Shown here: piece after piece, positions 34,427 through 43,334 of the stretch | Numbering within the stretch: the first letter of the stretch is position 1 | How the letters are laid out: each line of letters starts with the position of its first letter | NCBI GenBank assembly: GCA_050741915.1 | Contig: JBOGEX010000170.1 | Location: forward strand, 1 to 54,571 | From: JACCTH01 sp050741915 | GTDB taxonomy: Bacteria > Actinomycetota > Acidimicrobiia > Spongiisociales > ZC4RG35 | Reading direction: 5' to 3' | Length of the DNA: 54,571 nt | Position numbers and translations under genes: made by a program | Notes under the pieces: generated by a model | The model's input: only the letters and a program-made list of their open reading frames with translations | Told to the model about the DNA's origin: nothing | Database searches by the model: none

Positions 34427-35313
34427 CGGTTGTCGGCACGCCGAGCCGACCCACCCCGGTCGCTTTTTACACTGCGGCGTTCGGGCCCATCAGGCATTTT
34501 TCCCACTTGCAACGGATTGATCATCAACTCAGCCAGGCGCCTGAGCTCGTTGGCCAACGCCGCTCGGCGTGCGTCGTCGGCGCGAGCCTTGAGAAGAGTC
34601 ACACTGGCGGCATGGGGCTCTTGGTCAACTCCTCGGCCCTGCACCGCCACTCCGTAACAGACGATCCCCAGCGCTGTTTCTTCGTTATCGATCGAATAGC
34701 CGCGCTCGCGAACCGCCGCCAAATCGGTGAGCAACTGAACAACGGTCCGATGTGAGTTGGAGGTAAGGACCGGAAGACGGGTCAGCCCCTTGAGCCGCCT
34801 CCCCAGCTCATCCTCACTCAGAGCAGCCAGGGCAGCCTTACCCAGCGCCGTGCATGAAGCCGGAAGGCGCTGGCCGATTTCGGAGGCGAGACGAACGGTT
34901 TGCCGCCCGTCGTGACGAGCGATGTAGATCACTTCGAGTCCATCTAAAACAGCGAGCTGCATCGTTTCCAGCGAGGCCACCTCGAGCTGATCGCATGCTG
35001 CGTGAAACTCCTGCACGTGATCGACCGAGGCTAAGTAGGCACCACCGAGCTCCGCCAGCCGGCGTCCGATCCTGAAGCCAGCGCCTGTTCGAACGATGAA
35101 TCCCACTTCGATAAGCGCGCTACAAATATTCGCCACCGACGATTTGGGAAGGTCGAGGCGTCGGGCAATCTCGCTCAGACCCAATCCGTCGCCGGGATCG
35201 CCGGCCAATGCATCCAGTATCGCCGCCGCCCTTGTCACTGCCGGAGCCAATGACGAATTAGCGGTCGCCTCGAGATCGATGGCTGACGTAGAACCAGTTA
35301 TCCCCTTGACCAT
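34423..35313 (-). CDS. IclR-family transcriptional regulator
   Basis: A 296-residue IclR-type regulator. The N-terminal winged helix is at about residues 25-85 (VTRAAAILDALAG, LGLSEIARRLDLPKSSVANI). The C-terminal effector domain has LPASCTALGKAALAALSEDEL and the ERGYSIDNEETALGIVC motif. ATG at 35313. It is divergent from the fuconate-dehydratase operon and overlaps the KdaD-like gene. The matched modules at 29643 and 35388 are its most likely binding sites. Confidence 0.88.
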   Translation of the reverse strand: MVKGITGSTSAIDLEATANSSLAPAVTRAAAILDALAGDPGDGLGLSEIARRLDLPKSSVANICSALIEVGFIVRTGAGFRIGRRLAELGGAYLASVDHVQEFHAACDQLEVASLETMQLAVLDGLEVIYIARHDGRQTVRLASEIGQRLPASCTALGKAALAALSEDELGRRLKGLTRLPVLTSNSHRTVVQLLTDLAAVRERGYSIDNEETALGIVCYGVAVQGRGVDQEPHAASVTLLKARADDARRAALANELRRLAELMINPLQVGKMPDGPERRSVKSDRGGSARRADNR

Positions 35314-35387
35314 TCAAACCCTCAGTCTCTCTCGTACTTCTTGTCGACGCCACGCCTGCACTTGACGCAACCAACGGCTCGGTACCA

Positions 35388-35426
35388 TACTGTTCAGCCA
35401 ATGGCGCTGCGTTCAGTATACTGGAC
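35388..35426 (+). promoter_or_regulatory. Conserved operator/promoter module, copy 2
   Basis: TACTGTTCAGC (35388-35398), 14 bases, then TCAGTATACTGGAC (35413-35426). The second block holds the perfect palindrome CAGTATACTG (35414-35423) and a good -10-like TATACT 18 bases after TTCAGC, pointing to the dehydratase gene, whose start lies about 55 bases downstream. The same module, inverted, occurs at 29643-29681. It lies between the IclR gene and the first structural gene. Confidence 0.68.
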
Positions 35427-35480
35427 AAGTCCTCCCGGAGCATCTCACGGCCGGCGGCCTGGCGGGTGAGGAGAGCAACG

Positions 35481-36839
35481 TTGGGCTCGACCATCGCAGC
35501 CCTGGACGTGATCGACGTCCGCTTTCCCACGTCTCGGCTTCGCGACGGCTCGGATGCCATGAATCCCGACCCCGACTACTCGGCCGCCTATGTCGTTGTC
35601 AGGACCGACGACCCGGTCGAACCGCAGGGTCATGGCTTCACATTCACCATCGGACGGGGAACCGAAGTGTGTGTTGCAGCAATCAAGGCCCTGCGGCCCC
35701 TGGTCGTGGGTCTTTCCACCGAGGCGGTCTTGGCAGACATGGGTGCCTTCTGGCGGCGGCTGGTCGGGGACAGTCAGCTTCGCTGGATCGGACCGGAGAA
35801 AGGAGCGATTCACATGGCCACTGCGGCGGTGGTCAACGCGGTGTGGGACCTCTATGCCAAGAGTGAAGGTAAGCCACTATGGCGGTTGCTGGCCGAGATG
35901 ACCCCAGAGCAGGTGGTGCAATGCATCGATTTCCGTTACATCTCCGATGCGCTCACTGCAAACGAGGCGCTTGACATCCTTTCCGCCATGGCACCGACCA
36001 GCGGCGACCGGAGCGCCCAACTAAAGCTTGAGGGTTATCCGGCGTACACCACCTCGGTAGGTTGGCTCGGTTATTCCGATGACAAGATCAGACGCCTCTG
36101 CCGACAAGCGCTGGCCGAGGGGTGGACCAACTTCAAGATCAAGGTCGGTGCCGACCCGATCGACGATACGCGACGAGCGGCAATCGTTCGCGGCGAGATT
36201 GGACCCGACGCCCGACTGATGATGGACGCCAATCAGCGCTGGGACGTAACGCAAGCCATCGACTGGATGAAACCGCTCGCTGAATTCGATCCCTATTGGA
36301 TCGAAGAGCCGACCAGTCCCGACGACGTTCTTGGCCACGCGGCCATCGCTCGAGCCATTGACCCGATCAAGGTGGCAACTGGCGAACACGTCCACAACCG
36401 TGTGATGTTCAAGCAATTCCTGCAAGCTGGGGCCATCGGGGTCTGCCAAATCGATGCCTGCCGACTAGGGGGCGTCAACGAGGTTCTCGCTGTGCTCTTG
36501 ATGGCTGCCAAGTTCGGTGTCCCGGTCTGTCCCCATGCCGGCGGCGTGGGCCTATGCGAGGTGGTTCAGCACTTTTCGATATTCGACTACTTATGCGTGA
36601 GCGGAGATCTGCAGGGAAGGATGATTGAGTTCGTCGATCATCTGCATGAGCATTTCATCGACTCCGTTGCGATCCGTGCGGGCCATTACCTGGTGCCTAC
36701 CCGGCCGGGCACCAGTGCACAGATGAAGGATGAATCGCTTCGCCGTTATAGATTTCCCGATGGGCCGGAGTGGCTGCCCAGTGAAGGGCTTGTTGAACCG
36801 ATCTCTTCACCCAGTGCGCCGGGCCGCGTTTCGGCATGA
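35481..36839 (+). CDS. Enolase-superfamily L-fuconate/D-arabinonate dehydratase
   Basis: A 452-residue member of the mandelate racemase subgroup resembling L-fuconate dehydratase. Catalytic residues align well: KIKVG (about 218-221), metal ligands in MMDANQRWD (about 248), WIEEPTSPDD (about 275) and TGEHVHN (about 301), and the His in CPHAGGVGL (about 351). It dehydrates the aldonate to the 2-keto-3-deoxy acid. The TTG at 35481 follows GAGGAGAG (35468-35475) at proper spacing and is preferred over the GTG at 35466, which lacks a site. It heads the operon with the sugar importer. Confidence 0.88.
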   Translation: MGSTIAALDVIDVRFPTSRLRDGSDAMNPDPDYSAAYVVVRTDDPVEPQGHGFTFTIGRGTEVCVAAIKALRPLVVGLSTEAVLADMGAFWRRLVGDSQLRWIGPEKGAIHMATAAVVNAVWDLYAKSEGKPLWRLLAEMTPEQVVQCIDFRYISDALTANEALDILSAMAPTSGDRSAQLKLEGYPAYTTSVGWLGYSDDKIRRLCRQALAEGWTNFKIKVGADPIDDTRRAAIVRGEIGPDARLMMDANQRWDVTQAIDWMKPLAEFDPYWIEEPTSPDDVLGHAAIARAIDPIKVATGEHVHNRVMFKQFLQAGAIGVCQIDACRLGGVNEVLAVLLMAAKFGVPVCPHAGGVGLCEVVQHFSIFDYLCVSGDLQGRMIEFVDHLHEHFIDSVAIRAGHYLVPTRPGTSAQMKDESLRRYRFPDGPEWLPSEGLVEPISSPSAPGRVSA

Positions 36840-36892
36840 ATTTGTTTGCAACCGACGAGTAAGACAAGGGGAATATGCGAGAGGAGGAACAA

Positions 36893-38470
36893 ATGATCAA
36901 ACGTAGGTTCCCGCGATGGGCAGTGCTCGTCGCCGGGCTTCCGCTGACAATCGCTGCCTGCGCTCCGGCAGGCACCGCGACCACTGCCACGACCACGCAA
37001 CCAACGGAGACTACGGGCCCTACACAGGTGACGGAGACCACGGGGGGTACTACTCAGCCCGCCGGGCTTATCTACGAAGGTGTCGAGGTCAACGTCCTCA
37101 CGTTCACCGGGCCGCAGATCGCCGAGCCACTGCAGCGCCGTGGGCCCGAGTTCAGTGCACTGACCGGGGCGATCATCAATGTGGTGACGGTCCCATTTAG
37201 TGACTTGTATCAGGAATTGCTCACCGACATGGCGACCGGCACCAACAGCTACCACGCCTTCGTGTTCGCGCCGCAATGGATGGGCGACTACGTGACGCCG
37301 GGCTTCCTGGAGGACATAACCGATCGGGTGACGGCCGACTCGGTGGTGCAATGGGACGACATCGGTCCGTTCTTCCGCGACTTCAGCGCCACCTACCAAG
37401 GCCGGGTCTATACGATCCCACTCGACGGCGACTTCCAGATGGTCTACTACCGCTCGGACTTGCTCGAGGCAGACGGGGTGGAGCCTCCGGTGACGTGGGA
37501 CGACTACCTGGCGATCGCCGAGCGATACCACGGTCAAGACCTGAACGATGATGGCGAAGGCGACTATGGCTCGTGCATAGCCAAGGTCCGATCTGCCCAG
37601 TCGTACTGGATGGCCTGGTCGGTGGCCGGTGGGTTCCTGCAAGCCCAGGGGACAAGCGAGGGCTCCTTCTTCGATTCGGAGACGATGGTCCCCCTCGTCA
37701 ACAATGAGGCGTTCGGAGCCGCCCTCGACATCTACAAAAACACGACCCAGTTCGGCCCACCGGATGAGCTCAACCTCGATGTCGGCGATACCCGCGGCCT
37801 GTTCACCAGTGGACGTTGTGCCCTGTCGATTGACTGGGGAGACATCGGCACCCTGGCGATCGACCCGGCAACGTCACAGGTCCAGGACAAGGTGGGGGCG
37901 GTAATCCTCCCCGGAACCACGCAGGTGCTTGACCGTGCCACTGGCAGCTTGGTCGATTGCGATGACACCATCTGCCCCTACGCGGTCGATGGCGTCAATC
38001 ACGCCCCCTATGCAGCCTTCGGTGGTTGGTCGGGCGCGATCAATGCCTCGGTCGATCAGACCGTGAAAGACGCCGCCTACGACTTCCTCGCCTTCGTGAG
38101 TGCGCCCGAGCAGTCGAACGTCGACGTCACCATTGGGCTCACCGGCTTCAATCCCTACCGCCTGTCACAATTCTCGGACACCGCCCTGTGGGTGGAAGCC
38201 GGGATGAGCGAGGCGGCCGCCCAGAACTACCTCGGAGCGATCCAGGCCAGCTTGGAAAGCCCGAACATGGTCCTGGACATTCGGGTGCCCTTGTCTGCTC
38301 AGTACCAGGGCACCGTCCTCGACACGGCTCTCGCCCAGTTCTTGGCCGGAGAGATCACCCGCGAGGAGGCGATGCAACAGATCGAGGCTGGTTGGGAGGA
38401 GATCACTGAGGAGCAAGGTCGTGACACCCAGCTGGAGGCCTATCTGGCGAGCCTGGGTGTCGAGCGCTGA
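36893..38470 (+). CDS. Sugar ABC transporter substrate-binding lipoprotein
   Basis: A 525-residue family 1 extracellular solute-binding protein. The signal peptide ends TIAAC, followed by a Thr-rich linker. The body shows DFQMVYYRSDLLEADGVEPPVTWDDYLAIA and GRCALSIDWGD, typical of sugar-binding CUT1 proteins. ATG at 36893 is chosen because AGGAGGA lies 7-8 bases upstream. The Met at 36875 would put charged residues before the signal peptide. It is larger than the usual 420-450 residues. Cargo is probably the fucose- or arabinose-type sugar of this locus. Confidence 0.87.
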   Translation: MIKRRFPRWAVLVAGLPLTIAACAPAGTATTATTTQPTETTGPTQVTETTGGTTQPAGLIYEGVEVNVLTFTGPQIAEPLQRRGPEFSALTGAIINVVTVPFSDLYQELLTDMATGTNSYHAFVFAPQWMGDYVTPGFLEDITDRVTADSVVQWDDIGPFFRDFSATYQGRVYTIPLDGDFQMVYYRSDLLEADGVEPPVTWDDYLAIAERYHGQDLNDDGEGDYGSCIAKVRSAQSYWMAWSVAGGFLQAQGTSEGSFFDSETMVPLVNNEAFGAALDIYKNTTQFGPPDELNLDVGDTRGLFTSGRCALSIDWGDIGTLAIDPATSQVQDKVGAVILPGTTQVLDRATGSLVDCDDTICPYAVDGVNHAPYAAFGGWSGAINASVDQTVKDAAYDFLAFVSAPEQSNVDVTIGLTGFNPYRLSQFSDTALWVEAGMSEAAAQNYLGAIQASLESPNMVLDIRVPLSAQYQGTVLDTALAQFLAGEITREEAMQQIEAGWEEITEEQGRDTQLEAYLASLGVER

Positions 38471-39644
38471 TCGAACGTCAGACGGGCTATCCACTCGAGA
38501 CCCGGCCCCACCAGGGTCGGGCCTCGAGGCTCGAGTCGGAATAGGGACTCGCCTCGGCTCCGGCTCCGATAGGTTCGCCCGGTCGGCCCTGATCTGGCCG
38601 GCGATCCTCGTCGTTTTATTCCTCTCGATCTTCCCGCTCATCGCCTCGCTTTACCTTTCCTTATCCCGACTGCAGTTCGTTCGGGGCGGAATCGAGATCA
38701 ACTTCATCGGGCTGAGGAACTTCGGCAAACTCCTCTTTGGGAGTCAGCAGAACCATCTGCTGGGTGTGGCCCGGCCGCCCTCGCCGCTCGGTTGGGTGAT
38801 CCTTACCGCGGGTCTGGTGCTCCTAGGCCGCGGGGTGCTGCGCACCTGGCGCAACAGACAGGTCGGGCTGCGGAGCAAAGTCGGCCGAACCGTATTTGCC
38901 TGGCTCGGCGTGGCCACGCTATGGCTGACGGTGCAAACCGTATTGAGCGCAGGGGGGCGACCCGGCACCTTGATGGTGACGCTGATCTATGTGGCGGTGG
39001 GGATCACCATCCAGTACCTGCTTGGTCTGGGCCTAGCGGTTCTGGCGACGCAACGTCTGCCCGGCCGCCGCTTCTTCCGGGTGGTTTTCCTTCTGCCGAT
39101 GATGATCACACCGGTGGGGGTGGCCTACATGTTCCGCATGCTCACCGATACGGGAAAGGGTCCCTTCCAGCCGTTCTGGGCTGCCTTCGGCCTCCAGAAC
39201 TTTTCCTGGGTCAACGAGCCGTGGGGTGCACGCATCGCCGTCATCCTTGGCGACATTTGGCAGTGGACACCATTTATGTTCATCGTCCTGCTAGCGGTGC
39301 TTGAGGCACAGGACGTCGAACCGGTGGATGCTGCCATCGTGGACGGTGCCAGCCGCTGGCAAGTCTTTCGCTACATCACCGTCCCAGGCATCATCCCGGT
39401 CAGCCTCACCCTCATCCTCATCCGCATGATCGAGGGCTTCAAGATCATCGACCTTCCAAACGTTCTCACCCGAGGCGGGCCGGGAACCGCCACCGAGTCA
39501 CTCACGCTCCACGCCTATCTTGACTGGCGGGCTCTCAATCTGGGCGAGTCGGCGGCCATTGCATACATATTGCTGTTCGTGGTCACGGTGATCGGTATCG
39601 GGTATGTCAACCGGTTTCGTCAACGAGTGGATGGTGGGACGTGA
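38457..39644 (+). CDS. Sugar ABC permease (MalF-type) with extra membrane segments
   Basis: A 395-residue CUT1 permease. After the first helix and NFGKLLFG there is an insertion of roughly 80 residues with two additional hydrophobic segments (GWVILTAGLVLLGRGVL and TVFAWLGVATLWLTVQTVL) before the normal second helix. The EAA loop is DAAIVDGASRWQVFRYITVP. The GTG at 38457 overlaps the binding-protein stop by 14 bp. A later start is possible, as the first 40 residues are low-complexity. The partner permease has a similar insertion. Confidence 0.83.
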   Translation: MSSADRTSDGLSTRDPAPPGSGLEARVGIGTRLGSGSDRFARSALIWPAILVVLFLSIFPLIASLYLSLSRLQFVRGGIEINFIGLRNFGKLLFGSQQNHLLGVARPPSPLGWVILTAGLVLLGRGVLRTWRNRQVGLRSKVGRTVFAWLGVATLWLTVQTVLSAGGRPGTLMVTLIYVAVGITIQYLLGLGLAVLATQRLPGRRFFRVVFLLPMMITPVGVAYMFRMLTDTGKGPFQPFWAAFGLQNFSWVNEPWGARIAVILGDIWQWTPFMFIVLLAVLEAQDVEPVDAAIVDGASRWQVFRYITVPGIIPVSLTLILIRMIEGFKIIDLPNVLTRGGPGTATESLTLHAYLDWRALNLGESAAIAYILLFVVTVIGIGYVNRFRQRVDGGT

Positions 39645-39672
39645 ATCACCTCCAGCCCAAGGTGGCTTAGCA

Positions 39673-40698
39673 GTGCGCAATCCGTTGCGGCGCCGGTCGG
39701 TGCTCGATCCATCCCCGCTCGCCAAGGCCATCAGCTATTTGCTGCTGAGTGGATGGTCGTTGGTCGTGCTCTTCCCCCTGTACTGGCTGGTGGTGACCTC
39801 CTTTAAACAGCCCGTCGATGTCAACTCCGGTCCGGTTTACCTGCCTTGGGTGGACTATGAGCCATCCCTCCACGCCTGGAAATACATATTCGTCGACCTG
39901 CGAAATAGCACCCTCCCTCCCTACTTCAACACCGTGGTGGTGGCTCTGAGCAGCGCGGTTATAGCGCTCGCGCTCGGTTCGGCAGCCGCCTACGCACTCA
40001 CCCGATTCCAGTACAGGCCGCGAGTCGGAGCGATTCTGCTCTTCATCGGCTGCATAGCTCTGGTTGTGGCGGCGACCGCACTCGGCGTACCATGGCAAAT
40101 CGCGGTCGCGGTCGGGTTGGCGGTGTTCGCGCTGTTGCTGCAAGCCATCGGACGACGTTTCAAACGCAGCCTGCAGAACCGGGACATCGCCTTTTGGCTG
40201 ATCTCCCAGCGGATGCTTCCCCCGGTGGCCGTGGTCATCCCTATCTACGTGCTCTTCCAGCGCATCGGGCTGCTCGACACCCAAATCGCCCTGATAATCA
40301 CCTATGTCGCGACCAACCTGCCGATAGTCGTCTGGTTGATGCGCGACTACTTCGAGTCCGTCCCCAAAGAACTCGAGGAGTCGGCGGCCGTCGATGGCGC
40401 CAGCATCTTCACGACCTTGCGTACGATCGTGCTACCGCTTTCCGTTCCTGGCTTGGTAGCCACGTTCCTATTCGTCTTGGTCTTCGCCTGGAATGAGTTT
40501 CTGCTGGCGCTGTTTCTATCCGGCGCAAATGCCCAAACGATGCCTCTCACCGTGGCCGCCCAGAACGCCACCCGGGGCCCGCAGTGGTGGTACATGTCGG
40601 TGCTGATCCTGATCCTGATCGTTCCTGTGATCATCATCGCCATCGCCCTGGAGCGCTTCATCTCGCGCGGGCTGATGGTCGGCGCGGTCAAAGGCTGA
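39673..40698 (+). CDS. Sugar ABC permease (MalG-type) with extra membrane segments
   Basis: A 341-residue CUT1 permease. Between the usual AYALTRFQYRPR and FWLISQRMLPP, which are adjacent in ordinary MalG proteins, there are about 55 extra residues with two hydrophobic stretches (AILLFIGCIALVVAATAL and IAVAVGLAVFALLLQAI). The EAA loop is EESAAVDGASIFTTLRTIVLP. The GTG at 39673 has AAGGTGG upstream. ATG codons at 39604 and 39631 overlap the previous gene and are alternatives. No ATPase gene is linked, so a shared MsmX/UgpC-like ATPase encoded elsewhere is needed. Confidence 0.83.
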   Translation: MRNPLRRRSVLDPSPLAKAISYLLLSGWSLVVLFPLYWLVVTSFKQPVDVNSGPVYLPWVDYEPSLHAWKYIFVDLRNSTLPPYFNTVVVALSSAVIALALGSAAAYALTRFQYRPRVGAILLFIGCIALVVAATALGVPWQIAVAVGLAVFALLLQAIGRRFKRSLQNRDIAFWLISQRMLPPVAVVIPIYVLFQRIGLLDTQIALIITYVATNLPIVVWLMRDYFESVPKELEESAAVDGASIFTTLRTIVLPLSVPGLVATFLFVLVFAWNEFLLALFLSGANAQTMPLTVAAQNATRGPQWWYMSVLILILIVPVIIIAIALERFISRGLMVGAVKG

Positions 40699-40704
40699 CT
40701 CGCA

Positions 40705-41945
40705 ATGCTCGCCACGCTCCGATCGGTCCTTCGTTTCTGGCCCATCGACTCGATTCCGTCCGCCGGCGGCTCCTCCACGCCGCCAGCGTGGATGGCCTTC
40801 GTCAACTCGCCCGGCGCCAGCCTTCGAAGGGGGTGTTCGACTACATCGATGGCGGGGCCGAAGGTGAACTGTCTCTTCATCGAAACGTGGCCGCCTACCG
40901 ACGGCTCGAGTTTAGGCCTCGGGTGCTGCGCGACGTCAGCGAGGTAGACACGAGCTCCTCCTTGCTCGGCAAGCGCCTCGGTTTCCCGCTGGTGTTGGCG
41001 CCGACCGGATTCACTCGCATCGCCCATCCGGCAGGAGAGGTGGCGGTCGCTCGAGCTGCCGAGCGGGCCCTGCTCCCTTACACGCTTTCGACTCTGAGCA
41101 CCCGCTCCATCGAAGAGGTGGCGAAGGCGAGTTCCGGCCGCCTCTGGTTCCAGGAATACGTGTGGCGCGACCGCGGCCTTACTAGAGCTAATCGACCGCG
41201 CCGCCGGTGCTGGCTACGAGGCGCTGTGCCTGACCGTTGATACCGCCGTTTTGGGCCGACGCGAGCGCGATGTGCGCCGTGGGTCCGCCCAAAATCGGAC
41301 CCGGCACGCTCATCGACGGCTTGCTCCACACCGGTTGGACTTAGAATTTTCTCCGGGCGGAGCCCATCCTGTTCGCCAACGTGGCAGGCAATAGCGGCGA
41401 CGGCACCGATGCCATCTCCCTCGCCGATTACATAAGCAGACAATTCGACCGAGCGTCTGTGACGCGACTTGGACTGGTTGCGCACGGTGTGGGCGGGCCC
41501 AATCGTGCTCAAGGGCATTCAGACAGGAGCGGATGCTCAGATCGCCGCCTGCGAGGGAGTCGAGGCCATCGCCGTCTCCAACCACGGCGGCCGCCAGCTC
41601 GACTCGGCGCCGGTCATCCTCGAGCTGTTGCCCGCGGTCGCCGCGGTAATAGGTTACGAACTCGAGATCATCCGTGACGGCGGCGTTCGACGAGGCAGCG
41701 ACATCGTGAAGGCGGTGGCATTGGGCGCCCGGGTCTGCATGGCGGGGCGGGCTTACTTGTAGGGTCTTTCGGCCAGCGGCGAGCGAGGTGTCGACCATGC
41801 TCGGCTCCTCGGGGCCGATGTCGCTCGGGTGATGGCGCTGACCGCCTGCCGATCGGTCGCCGACATTCGGAAGCGATCTGGTGCGCTGGTGAGGCGAGTT
41901 GGCCCCATGAACTGCCCCGTTTCCACACAGATGGGTTCGAAATAG
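40705..41945 (+). pseudogene. FMN-dependent alpha-hydroxyacid dehydrogenase, decayed
   Basis: Readable in order but in different frames: GVFDYIDGGAEGELSLHRN, LGFPLVLAPTGFTRIAHPAGE, YTLSTLSTRSIEEVA, RLWFQEYVWRD, then after a frameshift near 41180 CLTVDTAVLGRRERD, then after others GPIVLKGIQTGADA, AIAVSNHGGRQLD, IRDGGVRRGSDIVKA and RVCMAGRAYL, a TAG (41760-41762), and GERGVDHA...MALTACRSVADI to TAG at 41943-41945. These are all parts of LldD/glycolate oxidase-type enzymes, including the catalytic SNHGGRQ. It follows the permease by 7 bp and would have oxidised lactate or another hydroxyacid. Confidence 0.8.
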
Positions 41946-42332
41946 CCGACGAGGGCAACTACTAGAGGTAGCAATCTCCCGATCTGATGTTTATTGACGT
42001 TGGCCGCGTTGAACTAAGCCCATCAAGCAGATCCCCCGGTCCGCGACCTGGGTCTTTGTAGTGGCAATTTCTCGCTTACGGCGGCCGTATGAAGTCGGAA
42101 CTGGTGAAAATGAGAGAGCTGGCCCAGTTGACGGGACGCTGATCGACAAAGTCGAAGTCGTCGAGGGCCTTGATCTGGGGGAAGCTTCTCGCTACTCAGC
42201 TCCCCGCCCAACCTGACCGGCCGACCCGACCTCAGGCGCCACCTGCCAGTCCTTTCCAGATACATCGGCCCCGAGGAGCGGGAAGACCTGCTCAGGCGGG
42301 TGGAGCGGCGCCTACAAATCGGCAGGGACAGG
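41946..42332. other. Intergenic region between pseudogene and PfkB kinase
   Basis: No recognisable gene, tRNA or strong hairpin was seen in these 387 bases. Short open stretches on both strands have no family resemblance. It is the junction where the plus-strand fucose-type locus meets the minus-strand kinase/E1 pair. Confidence 0.4.
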
Positions 42333-43247
42333 TTATCGGCCGAATCGGGCCTCGATCGCCTCACGTGTGGGCATGGCGGTGGCTCCTCCCGGGGAGCAGC
42401 AGGTGAGAGCCGAGACATCTACGGCGAATTCCAGGGCCGTCCCCCATTGGCTGGGGGAGGACGGTCCCTTAAGCAGCTCGGCGATCAGCGCCGCCATGAA
42501 GGCATCTCCTGCCCCAGTAGTGTCGACCGCCTCGACTTCCCGACCGCCGACCCGGAGCATCTGGTCGTCGAGCACACCCAGGGCGCCGCTCGCGCCGAGG
42601 GTGACCACCACCCCCCCAGCCCCCAGCTGGCGGATGCGACGGGCGGTCTCCTCGGGGGATCCGGGATATAGGACGGCGGCGTCGTAGGCGCTCAGCTTCA
42701 CTAAGTCGGCCATGGCGAAGAGGCGCTCCAGGGAGGAGCGGTAAGCGTCGAGGTCAACGATGAGCGAGCGGCGGACGTTAGGATCGACGGTCTTCTTGGG
42801 CCCCTCGACCGAGAAAGCCGCCAGGGCGGCCCGGTAAACCGGTTCCTCGAGGAGCGAGATGGAGCCGCAGTGGATCACCGCCGCCTCCTCCATCAGGGCA
42901 CCTGGCAGGTGCTCGGGGGCGAGCAGCCCGAAGGAGTGGGGCGACCCGTAGAAGGTGAACTGAGGCTCTGGCCCTTCGAACGTGGTGACGGCCAGGGAGG
43001 TGTCGGCTTCTACCTCGACGCTGCCCTCCAACCCCACCCCGTTGTCGGCCAGGAACTCCCGCAGCCGCCGGCCCAGCGCGTCGTCGGCGAAGGATCCCAC
43101 GAACTCGACCGGCACCCCCAGGCGGGCCAAGCCCACCGCGATGTTGAGAGGAGACCCGCCCGGCGTGGGCCGATAGATGGGCTCCCCGTCACAGCGGCCC
43201 TCGATCATATCGATTAATGCCTCGCCGATGGCTACGACGTAGCTCAC
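42333..43247 (-). CDS. PfkB-family carbohydrate kinase (fructokinase-like)
   Basis: A 304-residue ribokinase-fold sugar kinase. PfkB signature 1 (GGSPLNIAVGLARLG, about residues 31-45) and signature 2 with catalytic Asp (VDTTGAGDAFMAALI, about 248-262) are intact. GTG start at 43247. The 87 bases to the E1 fusion upstream hold no obvious terminator, so both may form one operon. It resembles fructokinases, but ribose, deoxy-keto-gluconate and nucleosides are also phosphorylated by this family. Confidence 0.87.
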   Translation of the reverse strand: MSYVVAIGEALIDMIEGRCDGEPIYRPTPGGSPLNIAVGLARLGVPVEFVGSFADDALGRRLREFLADNGVGLEGSVEVEADTSLAVTTFEGPEPQFTFYGSPHSFGLLAPEHLPGALMEEAAVIHCGSISLLEEPVYRAALAAFSVEGPKKTVDPNVRRSLIVDLDAYRSSLERLFAMADLVKLSAYDAAVLYPGSPEETARRIRQLGAGGVVVTLGASGALGVLDDQMLRVGGREVEAVDTTGAGDAFMAALIAELLKGPSSPSQWGTALEFAVDVSALTCCSPGGATAMPTREAIEARFGR

Positions 43248-43334
43248 CGGGGCCTAGCTCCTGCCCACCCCGCAGCCCTCGGAACCTCGGGCACAGGATC
43301 GCCGCGGCATAGTCGCACGTACTGCTCCACGGCC

